This document shows positions 1 through 5,803 of a stretch of 5,803 bases of DNA, in pieces. The stretch is from contig JAFEEV010000359.1 of NCBI GenBank assembly GCA_018240935.1, positions 1-5,803 on the forward strand, given 5' to 3'. The position numbers and the translations under genes were made by a program. Origin of the DNA: Pseudomonadota bacterium. GTDB taxonomy: Bacteria > Pseudomonadota > Gammaproteobacteria > Burkholderiales > Nitrosomonadaceae. The notes beneath the pieces are model-generated. The model was not told the DNA's origin, searched no databases, and worked only from the letters and a program-made list of their open reading frames with translations. Numbering within the stretch: the first letter of the stretch is position 1; each line of letters opens with the position of its first letter.

Positions 1-587
1 AATTCGAGGAAATACGGTTTCGGCAACTGCCCGGCGGTCAACTGCGCGAACAGCAGCGGCAATTCGTTTTGTTTGTGCAACTTCAAACCGTCTTCGTTGA
101 CGCCGCGGTTCATGTGTATCGCCAGATTGGGCAGGCGCAGCAGCGGCTGATCGAAGCGCACCGGTTTGTGCGCCAATTGTTTGCCGTCGCCGAGAAAACT
201 GATGCGCCCGGCCAAGCTTAAATCGCGGTCGGTAAACGTCGCCAGAATCGGCCCGCCGTATATCTCGACCCCCAGCCGCGCCAGGCCGTCGCTCACCGTC
301 GCGCCGTTCGGCCGGATGCGAAAACCCGGGGAGTCGGTATGCGCGCCGACAATTTTGAAGCCCGATTCGGCAGGCGCTTTACGCCCCACCACAAACAGCA
401 CGATCGACGAATCGTCGCGCACCACGTAATAGCGCCCGCCTGCTTGCAACTGCCATTTGGCGGTTTCGTCCAGGCGCGCGAACTGAAATGTCTTGATCGC
501 CGCTTCGACCGAAGCCACCGCGTGCCACGGGCTCGGGCTGTTGTCGATGAAGTCGAGTAAATGCTCTACGTGTTGTTGTGCTGTCAT
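1..587 (-). CDS. apeB: M18-family aminopeptidase (aspartyl aminopeptidase-like), N-terminal part
   Basis: The minus strand reads open from an ATG at 587 to the left edge, giving 195 codons of a protein whose family usually has about 430 residues, so the C-terminal half is outside the window. Recognisable M18 blocks are NSPSPWHAVAS (residues 16-26), GAHTDSPGFRIRPN (81-94), in which H83 is the expected first metal ligand, GGPILATFTDRDLSLAGRI (111-129) and RLPNLAIHMNR (151-161). M18 enzymes are cytosolic, metal-dependent aminopeptidases that remove N-terminal residues, often acidic ones, during peptide turnover. No signal peptide is seen, which agrees with a cytosolic location. The remaining metal ligands lie in the missing part, so activity cannot be judged. 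The start is chosen because the family's N-terminal SPSP-HAV motif follows closely. Only a weak AGG at 596-598 precedes it. The gene is divergent from ldtD. The family call is firm; substrate preference is inferred. Confidence 0.93.
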   Translation of the reverse strand, partial: MTAQQHVEHLLDFIDNSPSPWHAVASVEAAIKTFQFARLDETAKWQLQAGGRYYVVRDDSSIVLFVVGRKAPAESGFKIVGAHTDSPGFRIRPNGATVSDGLARLGVEIYGGPILATFTDRDLSLAGRISFLGDGKQLAHKPVRFDQPLLRLPNLAIHMNRGVNEDGLKLHKQNELPLLFAQLTAGQLPKPYFLE

Positions 588-713
588 GGTTCAGACCTGG
601 ATTTATAGTGCCTTTTCAGCTGGTTAGTCGATGATTGCGATTGCGTTGCGCCGCCAGAATATACGGAAAGCCGCCGGTTCCGTCAAATGACACTGGACGC
701 ATAAGCCCGGAAA

Positions 714-735
714 TGAACGGTCATTGCGCCGTTCA
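714..735. promoter_or_regulatory. 7-bp inverted repeat upstream of ldtD, possible operator
   Basis: TGAACGG (714-720) and CCGTTCA (729-735) form a perfect dyad around an 8-base spacer. It lies just upstream of the candidate ldtD promoter, centred about 52 bases before the predicted transcription start, where activators often bind. No T-run follows, so it is not an intrinsic terminator. I cannot match it to a known regulator, and a chance dyad is possible. Confidence 0.25.
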
Positions 736-761
736 ACCGCTGCATGAAAGCACGGCATTAA

Positions 762-770
762 TGATAAAAT
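762..770 (+). promoter_or_regulatory. Candidate extended -10 promoter of ldtD
   Basis: TGATAAAAT carries a TGn extension directly before TAAAAT, which matches the sigma-70 -10 consensus at five of six positions. There is no good -35 hexamer at 17 bases, which extended -10 promoters tolerate. Transcription would start near 777, giving a leader of about 42 bases that contains the ribosome binding site at 805-809. This is inferred from sequence only. Confidence 0.38.
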
Positions 771-804
771 CCCGGCAACTTTACGATTACCATTCGTCTT
801 TGCC

Positions 805-809
805 AAGGA
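805..809 (+). promoter_or_regulatory. Ribosome binding site deciding the GTG start of ldtD
   Basis: AAGGA lies nine bases before the GTG at 819. It supports this non-ATG start, which also places a well-formed signal peptide at the very N-terminus of the protein. Confidence 0.7.
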
Positions 810-818
810 ATTAGCCGC

Positions 819-2456
819 GTGCCGCGTTTTCGACTTAAATTTTCTTCGCCGTTTCTGCAATTCTTCTGTTCCCTGTTTTTTCTGCTCAATACACCGGTTG
901 CGCACGCACTGATTGCCGATGCGCGTAACATCGAGCAGCAACTGGCAAAATCCGCTGCGCTTGGTTTGAGCAAAAACGCACTGGATGATTTGCAGCGCTT
1001 TTATAACGCGCGCCGTTATCAGCCGGTGTGGGTGACGAACAATCCGCATTCGCCTTTGCTTAGCACAGCGTTAGCTCTGATCGCCAGCGCCGGGAGCGAA
1101 GGATTGGACAGCCGTGATTATCAACTGCAACCGATCCGGCAATTGCAGCAGCAAGCCGATGAATCGTTAGCCGCCGCCAGCGAATTGGAAGTGCGCACCA
1201 CCCATGCGGTATTGATGCTGGCGCGCGATCTGTCCCGCGGGCGGCTGACCGCGGCATCGGCTGATAAGGAATGGCACATTGCGCAGCCGGCGTTCGACGC
1301 AGTCGCATTTTTGCAGCAAGCAATCAAGCAAGACCGCCTGCAGCAAGCGCTTGACGATTTGCCGCCGAAAAATCCCGCGTACCAGCTGCTCAAGCAGACC
1401 TTGGCGCACTACCGCCAGCTCGCCGCTAATCATACCGAGTGGATTCATATTCCCGCTTCATCCTCGATACGGCCGGGCGACACGCACCCGAACATTCCGT
1501 TGATCCGCCAGCGCATTGTGCAAGCGCATGAAGCCGACGATACCGCCGGATTTCACATTACGGACACTACCAGCGAACGCTACGACAACAAGCTGGTTGC
1601 CGCCATCAAAGCATTTCAAGCGCAGCATGGCTTGAACAGCGACGGCGTGATCGGAAAAAACACCATCCGCGCGCTGAATATCCCGCTGGACTGGAAAATA
1701 CGCCAGTTGCGTATCAACATGGAGCGTCTGCGCTGGCTGCCGCGCAATATGGGCCAGCGTTACTTGCTGGTCAACACCGCCGGTTTTCATCTCAGCGCGG
1801 TTGAACACGATGAGCCGGTTCTGACCATGCGCATCATCGTCGGACGCGACTACCGCAGCACGCCGAGCTTCAACGGCGCGCTGTCGCATATGGTGCTGAA
1901 TCCCTATTGGAACGTGCCGGTCAGTATCGCCACCAAGGATTTATTGCCGAAGCAGCAAAGCGACCCGGCGTTCTTCACGCACGGCGGCTTCAAGATTTAT
2001 CCCGGCAACAACCGCAACGCCGAACCCATCGACCCGGACACCATCGATTGGCGCAACTTGAAAAGGGGATTTCCGTATTTTCTGCGCCAGGACCCCGGCA
2101 AGCACAACGCGCTGGGCCGGATCAAATTCATGTTTGCCAATCCGTTCAACATCTATTTGCACGACACGCCATCCAAATCGCTCTTCCAGCGCGATATCCG
2201 CACGTTCAGTTCCGGTTGCATCCGGCTGGAAAAGCCGTTCGAATTGGCCGCTTTCGCGTTGAATCAGGAGAGTTTGCCGGAAAAATTCAGCGAGGATTTG
2301 GACAGCGGCAAAACCATTACCAAGCATTTACCCAAACCGCTGCCGATTTACTTAGTGTATATTACGGCCTGGATTGATGAGCCAGGCAAATTGGTACATT
2401 TTTATCCCGATATTTATGACAGGGATTCAAGCACTTTGCGTTATGCTCGCTGGTAA
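819..2456 (+). CDS. ldtD: YcbB/LdtD-type L,D-transpeptidase
   Basis: This 545-residue protein is somewhat shorter than E. coli LdtD (about 615). It has a Sec signal peptide (basic MPRFRLK, hydrophobic core, likely cleavage after AHA at residue 30). Next come an alpha-helical scaffold region (about 35-210, with FYNARRYQPVW at 61-71), a peptidoglycan-binding repeat (about 217-288, with IKAFQAQHGLNSDGVIG), and a YkuD catalytic domain (about 314-485). The catalytic signature is intact: H448 in YLHDTPSK and S464-S-G-C467-I-R-L, with C467 as the expected nucleophile. Family members act in the periplasm. They form 3-3 (mDAP-mDAP) cross-links using tetrapeptide donors, which bypasses beta-lactam-sensitive penicillin-binding proteins. 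The GTG start is set by the AAGGA at 805-809. mepK follows 50 bases downstream on the same strand, as in the E. coli ycbB-ycbK arrangement, so an operon is likely. The family call is firm; choosing LdtD rather than a close paralogue rests on domain layout and neighbour. Confidence 0.95.
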   Translation: MPRFRLKFSSPFLQFFCSLFFLLNTPVAHALIADARNIEQQLAKSAALGLSKNALDDLQRFYNARRYQPVWVTNNPHSPLLSTALALIASAGSEGLDSRDYQLQPIRQLQQQADESLAAASELEVRTTHAVLMLARDLSRGRLTAASADKEWHIAQPAFDAVAFLQQAIKQDRLQQALDDLPPKNPAYQLLKQTLAHYRQLAANHTEWIHIPASSSIRPGDTHPNIPLIRQRIVQAHEADDTAGFHITDTTSERYDNKLVAAIKAFQAQHGLNSDGVIGKNTIRALNIPLDWKIRQLRINMERLRWLPRNMGQRYLLVNTAGFHLSAVEHDEPVLTMRIIVGRDYRSTPSFNGALSHMVLNPYWNVPVSIATKDLLPKQQSDPAFFTHGGFKIYPGNNRNAEPIDPDTIDWRNLKRGFPYFLRQDPGKHNALGRIKFMFANPFNIYLHDTPSKSLFQRDIRTFSSGCIRLEKPFELAAFALNQESLPEKFSEDLDSGKTITKHLPKPLPIYLVYITAWIDEPGKLVHFYPDIYDRDSSTLRYARW

Positions 2457-2490
2457 TAATTGATTATTCGCACACATTCGCAAGATTTTC

Positions 2491-2496
2491 AGGGAG
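2491..2496 (+). promoter_or_regulatory. Ribosome binding site of mepK
   Basis: AGGGAG sits ten bases before the ATG at 2507. The 50-base gap after ldtD shows no convincing promoter or terminator, so translation from an ldtD-mepK transcript is the simplest reading. Confidence 0.65.
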
Positions 2497-2506
2497 AAAA
2501 CAGCCG

Positions 2507-3106
2507 ATGATACGAAGTTTATTCAATCAAACAAACTTATCAGAATCAGAACAAGCGCCGGAATTAAGCCGCCGCCGTTTTTTACGCGCCGGATTAGGCG
2601 CTTGCGCCGTGCTGGCATTACCGATGGGCGCATCCACCGCGCACGCGGCGATCAGAAGACCGTTCGAGAAAAAACTGAGTTTTTTGAATTTACACACCGG
2701 CGAACGCACCCAAGCCGTGTTCTGGGCCAACGGCCGTTATATTCCGGAAAGCATGCGCGCCATCAATTATGTGCTGCGCGACCACCGCACCGGCGACCGC
2801 CGTCCCATCGACCCCCAGCTATTTGACCTGCTCTACCTGCTGCAACACAAATTAGGCACCAAACAAGAATTCCACGTCATCTCCGCGTACCGTTCGCCCG
2901 CCACCAATGCCAAGCTGGCTCAACAAAGCGGCGGCGTCGCCAAGAACAGCATGCACACGCACGGCAAAGCCATCGACATCCGCCTGCCGGGCCGCAAACT
3001 TTCCGATATCCGCGCGGCCGCCATGTCGCTGCAAATGGGCGGTGTCGGCTATTACCCTTCCTCCAACTTCATCCATTTGGACACAGGCAATTTCCGTTAC
3101 TGGTAG
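2507..3106 (+). CDS. mepK: MepK/YcbK-type murein DD/LD-endopeptidase (M15, DUF882), Tat-exported
   Basis: This 199-residue protein is close to the length of E. coli YcbK (about 182). The N-terminus has a twin-arginine signal: SRRRFLRAG at residues 21-29, a hydrophobic stretch, and likely cleavage after AHA at residue 47. The mature part is a DUF882/peptidase M15 domain. Its zinc site is complete: SMHTHGKAIDI (148-158) supplies H150 and D157 in HxxGxAxD, and FIHLDTG (188-194) supplies H190. The block VISAYRSPATNAKLA (124-138) is also typical. E. coli MepK is a periplasmic endopeptidase that prefers 3-3 (mDAP-mDAP) cross-links, the product of LdtD, so the neighbouring genes probably make and cleave the same bond. 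The ATG is supported by AGGGAG at 2491-2496 and by the Tat motif near the start. No ycbL-like metallohydrolase follows, unlike in E. coli; the MITE-like element and a convergent kinase gene come next. Bond specificity is inferred from homology. Confidence 0.94.
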   Translation: MIRSLFNQTNLSESEQAPELSRRRFLRAGLGACAVLALPMGASTAHAAIRRPFEKKLSFLNLHTGERTQAVFWANGRYIPESMRAINYVLRDHRTGDRRPIDPQLFDLLYLLQHKLGTKQEFHVISAYRSPATNAKLAQQSGGVAKNSMHTHGKAIDIRLPGRKLSDIRAAAMSLQMGGVGYYPSSNFIHLDTGNFRYW

Positions 3107-3122
3107 CAGGTTGAAAAATTTC

Positions 3123-3271
3123 CTAGGGAAGTTCTGAAAAACTACTGCACTCGGTCATGCTGTGTTGAAATCAGACTCAAAATGCTCATTTACATCTCGT
3201 AAACTGCGCTTTTTCATCTGATTTCGCCTTGCCTCACCGGCGCTCGCTTCCCTTTTTCAGAGCTTCCCTAG
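3123..3271. repeat. MITE-like element with nested palindromes
   Basis: Left arm 3123-3141 and right arm 3253-3271 (CTAGGGAAGTTCTGAAAAA and its complement) pair at 18 of 19 positions; the single exception, T3132 against G3262, would be a G-U wobble in RNA. Inside are GAAATCAGA (3167-3175) with TCTGATTTC (3217-3225), AAAA (3179-3182) with TTTT (3210-3213), CGGT (3152-3155) with ACCG (3236-3239), and TTTAC/GTAAA (3189-3193, 3199-3203). All share a centre near 3196, so one strand can fold into a single long hairpin. CTAG stands at both outer ends (3123-3126 and 3268-3271) and could be a 4-bp target duplication of the YTAR type known for IS5-group elements. No plausible protein is encoded. A non-autonomous element moved by an IS transposase is the best reading; a long regulatory hairpin between convergent genes is the alternative. 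Confidence 0.7.
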
Positions 3272-5803
3272 CGGCTTGGAGTATTGGACTGATCGGTCCA
3301 TTTATTCAGCATCGCCACCAACAGATCCATATTGACGGGTTTGGCCAGAAAGTCGTCCATCCCCGCCGCCAAGCAGCGCTGGCGATTTTCCTCGAATGCA
3401 TTGGCCGTCAAGGCAACGATGGGTAAATGCGCCTTGTTGTTCTCGCGTTCCCATTGGCGAATTTTTTTCGTCGCCTGATAACCGTTCATCACCGGCATTT
3501 CACAATCCATCAGCACCAGCGCGGGCTGCATGTCCTGCATGACCGCGTTCACCGCTTCTTGCCCGTTGCCCGCCACTGTGCAGCGCAATCCTTGATTTTC
3601 CAATAAAGCGGTGATTACCCTGCGGCTGATCGCATTATCTTCAACCACTAAAATCGGCCTATCTTGCGGAGCAATTTTTATAACCGGCACTTTATCGCCA
3701 GTATTTGCAGCAGTTGCGGCAAGATCGCGCGCATCGCCGGTGTTTTCCGGGTTAGCGCGGATGCGGAACCATATTTTCGTGCCCTTGCCTTCCTGGCTTT
3801 CGAACCCGGTGCACCCGCCCAGCAATCTGGCCAAATGGTGCACGATGGAAAGCCCAAGACCGGTACCGCCGTATTGCCGGGTGGTCGAAGCGTCCACCTG
3901 GGAAAATGGCTTAAACAACCGGTCGTGCTTGTCCGCGGGAATGCCGATGCCGCTGTCGGTCACCGCAAACTCCAGCAGCGTTTCACCGGCTGCGCTTTCG
4001 AGCTCGCGCGCTTCGATACGCACGAAACCTTGCGGCGTAAACTTGATCGCATTGTTGACCAGATTAACCAGCATTTGGCTTATTCTGACCGGATCGGAGC
4101 GGTATCGCATGCGCGCTTTGCCGCGCCACGATACATCGAGCGCCAGCCCTTTCGCATTCGCGCTCTCGGCAAACAGCGCCGCCGTTTCCAGCATCAGTTG
4201 TCCGGGATCAAAAACACGGTTCTCCAATTTGATTTTTCCGGCTTCGATTTTGGACAGATCGAGGATATCGTTGAGTATGGTCAACAAGTTATTTCCGGAA
4301 GTTATGATCACCCGGGCATAATCCATTCGCTCGCTGTCTTTGATGTCCGGCGTTTGCAGCAAGTAGGCCATGCCTAAAACGCCGTTCAGCGGCGTGCGGA
4401 TTTCATGCGACATGGTCGCCAGAAACTGGCTCTTGGCCAAATTGGCCGATTCCGCCGCAACCTTGGCCTGCCGCAGCGCTTCGCTGTTGGCGCGCAATTG
4501 CGCCGTCTGCTCATCGACGGTCTCCTGAATCAGCAGGGTCCGGCCTGTGGTGACCAGCATCAACAACTGCAACATGCTGGCCACGAGCAGCCCGGCAAAA
4601 CTCAGCGCCCAGGCCTGCCACGGCCGGTGCGCATGCAACCAATCCGTATCCGGAAAAACGATCAATTCCCAGCTGCGATCCGCCATCGTCAGTGCCGTCC
4701 GCCAATCGAGACCGGTATTTGCCGCAATTCCTGGCGCTGAGCTGAACAACGATTGATTGCCGGGTTGCCCGGAGGAATCGCGTAATTGAAAAACGATGCC
4801 CGGTGCTGCAACATTGCCGGCAGCGGAGTTGACCATATCGGGAATTTTCAATGCGCCCACCACAAAACCGGTAAATTCCGGCGGATGTTCCGGATCGTTC
4901 CGGTCAAAATTCTGACGGTAAGCGGGATGCAACACCAATATGCCCGCTTTATTCTGTTGATCCTGCACCAGATTGATCAAACCCGTGGCCGCCGGCTGGC
5001 CGGAATGCCGGGCGCGGTCAATGGCTTCCGCCCGGATCGGATTGGAGTAAATATCGTATCCGACGGCTCTCCGGTTGCTTTCAAGCGGTGTGATATAGGT
5101 CACCACGATATACTCCGGACGCTTGCTGGCAACGGTTAGTTCGCCTTGCGCATTCAATTCGGTTATGTGGAACGGTTTGCCGGGGGCATTTGCGGATTGG
5201 GTTTGTTCGAAGTGCGGCCGGTCCCGGTCACGCACGAAATAATTGTAGCTGAATCCTGAAATACCTTGAGATTCCTTTAAAATCTCTCGAGTAAAGTAGT
5301 CGAACTGGCGGGAGTCCATATCCGGACTCAGTTCGACTAAACGCCGCAATGCCGACAGCGTTTCGTTGTAGGCGTTGAAACGTTCTTGTAACTGGAAGGC
5401 GATGTTCTGCCCGATATTTTGAATCTCGGCTTGCTGTTGCCGGTTTTCGAGTTTCGCCGTGTTAACGAATCCCGCTACGATCAACATCACCAGAATCAGC
5501 GTAATGGGGGAAATGACCGCCTTGCGCGTTTTCCAGTAAGGTTGCTTGCCAAGAAAAGCCAGCATTAGCGGCGCAAAGACCAGCACTCCAAAGGTATCGC
5601 CCGCCCACCAATTCCACCACGACCAGGAAATATCGGCTGCACCGATAGCGCCGAAAAAAAACAGCGTCAACTGCGCGACACTGGCTGAAATCACGCAAGA
5701 CAACGGGCCCCAGAACAGGCACCATCTCAAGATCTCTTGTTCCCGCTTCAAAGTTTGCCAGCGATCCCGGATCAATCCGCGCACCAGCCAAGCTCCGGCA
5801 GCG
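3268..5803 (-). CDS. Hybrid sensor histidine kinase, MASE1-CHASE-HisKA-HATPase-REC (N-terminus beyond window)
   Basis: The frame stays open to the right edge. A GTG at 5784 exists, but codons upstream of it (AGAWLV) continue a MASE1-like sequence, so the real start lies outside. Numbering from that GTG: a partial MASE1 membrane domain (about 1-80, with WWNWWAGDTFGVLVFAPL at 56-73); a membrane segment (88-106); a periplasmic CHASE-type sensor (about 130-335, with GFSYNYFVRDRDRPHF); a second membrane segment (391-412); a short coiled coil (about 418-450); and HisKA with phospho-acceptor H460 in TMSHEIRTPLNG. The ATPase domain has an N box (N574, N578), DSGIGI (610-615), LFKPFSQ (623-629) and GGTGLGL (639-645). 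The C-terminal receiver has E715-D716, phospho-acceptor D760, T793 and K815. All kinase and receiver residues are present, so it should be active. The ligand is unknown, and no separate response regulator or Hpt gene lies in the window. The stop (TAG) falls in the edge of the MITE-like element. Confidence 0.94.
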   Translation of the reverse strand, partial: AAGAWLVRGLIRDRWQTLKREQEILRWCLFWGPLSCVISASVAQLTLFFFGAIGAADISWSWWNWWAGDTFGVLVFAPLMLAFLGKQPYWKTRKAVISPITLILVMLIVAGFVNTAKLENRQQQAEIQNIGQNIAFQLQERFNAYNETLSALRRLVELSPDMDSRQFDYFTREILKESQGISGFSYNYFVRDRDRPHFEQTQSANAPGKPFHITELNAQGELTVASKRPEYIVVTYITPLESNRRAVGYDIYSNPIRAEAIDRARHSGQPAATGLINLVQDQQNKAGILVLHPAYRQNFDRNDPEHPPEFTGFVVGALKIPDMVNSAAGNVAAPGIVFQLRDSSGQPGNQSLFSSAPGIAANTGLDWRTALTMADRSWELIVFPDTDWLHAHRPWQAWALSFAGLLVASMLQLLMLVTTGRTLLIQETVDEQTAQLRANSEALRQAKVAAESANLAKSQFLATMSHEIRTPLNGVLGMAYLLQTPDIKDSERMDYARVIITSGNNLLTILNDILDLSKIEAGKIKLENRVFDPGQLMLETAALFAESANAKGLALDVSWRGKARMRYRSDPVRISQMLVNLVNNAIKFTPQGFVRIEARELESAAGETLLEFAVTDSGIGIPADKHDRLFKPFSQVDASTTRQYGGTGLGLSIVHHLARLLGGCTGFESQEGKGTKIWFRIRANPENTGDARDLAATAANTGDKVPVIKIAPQDRPILVVEDNAISRRVITALLENQGLRCTVAGNGQEAVNAVMQDMQPALVLMDCEMPVMNGYQATKKIRQWERENNKAHLPIVALTANAFEENRQRCLAAGMDDFLAKPVNMDLLVAMLNKWTDQSNTPSR

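Noticed and set aside
602..631. Minus-strand TATAAA (602-607) with TCGACT (626-631) at 18 bases as a promoter of apeB
   Set aside because: The hexamers are acceptable, but transcription would start near 595, only about 8 bases before the ATG and after the sole AGG ribosome-binding candidate (596-598). The true promoter may be elsewhere in 608-760.
624..1049. 141-codon minus-strand reading frame overlapping the start of ldtD
   Set aside because: It lies antisense to the ldtD signal peptide and scaffold region, has no recognisable family, and its composition looks like a shadow of the opposite strand.
3123..3271. The inverted repeats as a standard intrinsic terminator for mepK or the kinase
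   Set aside because: The arms are over 110 bases apart and are not followed by a T-run on either strand. Some effect on convergent transcription is possible, but it does not have the usual terminator form.
3611..4377. Two plus-strand frames of about 236 codons inside the kinase gene
   Set aside because: They are antisense to the well-conserved HisKA, ATPase and receiver segments and contain no known motif.
5782..5784. GTG at 5784 as the start of the hybrid kinase
   Set aside because: The frame continues upstream to the window edge with MASE1-like residues, and the membrane domain would be cut in half from this start.
1..5803. CRISPR array, tRNA, toxin-antitoxin or phage-defence module
   Set aside because: No regularly spaced repeats, no tRNA-like cloverleaf and no small paired genes were seen. 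The space is filled by four recognisable genes and one short repeat element.

Overview
The window looks like a Gram-negative proteobacterial chromosome segment of moderate GC content. Lipoprotein-free Sec and Tat export signals, an ldtD-mepK pair and a MASE1/CHASE hybrid kinase all fit a beta- or gammaproteobacterium. A betaproteobacterium of the Nitrosomonas type is my best guess, from general impression only, and the sequence alone does not prove it.

Layout from left to right: (1) positions 1-587, minus strand, hold the N-terminal 195 codons of an M18-family aminopeptidase (apeB-like) that runs off the left edge. (2) Positions 588-818 are a divergent intergenic region with a plausible extended -10 promoter and a 7-bp dyad, both facing the next gene. 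(3) Positions 819-2456, plus strand, hold a complete YcbB/LdtD-type L,D-transpeptidase with a GTG start. (4) Positions 2507-3106, plus strand, hold a complete Tat-exported YcbK/MepK-type M15 (DUF882) murein endopeptidase. (5) Positions 3123-3271 hold a short, apparently non-coding element with 19-bp terminal inverted repeats and several concentric inner palindromes, flanked by CTAG. It resembles a MITE. (6) Positions 3268-5803, minus strand, hold a hybrid sensor histidine kinase (MASE1-CHASE-HisKA-HATPase-REC) whose N-terminus lies beyond the right edge.

The ldtD-mepK pair has a clear joint meaning. In E. coli LdtD makes 3-3 (mDAP-mDAP) peptidoglycan cross-links and MepK cleaves them, so this is a compact make-and-break module for one bond type. 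The kinase converges on the pair and is separated from it only by the MITE-like element, whose right edge supplies the kinase stop codon. I see no tRNA, rRNA, CRISPR array, transposase gene or clear new multi-gene system. The least explained structure is the nested palindrome at 3123-3271.
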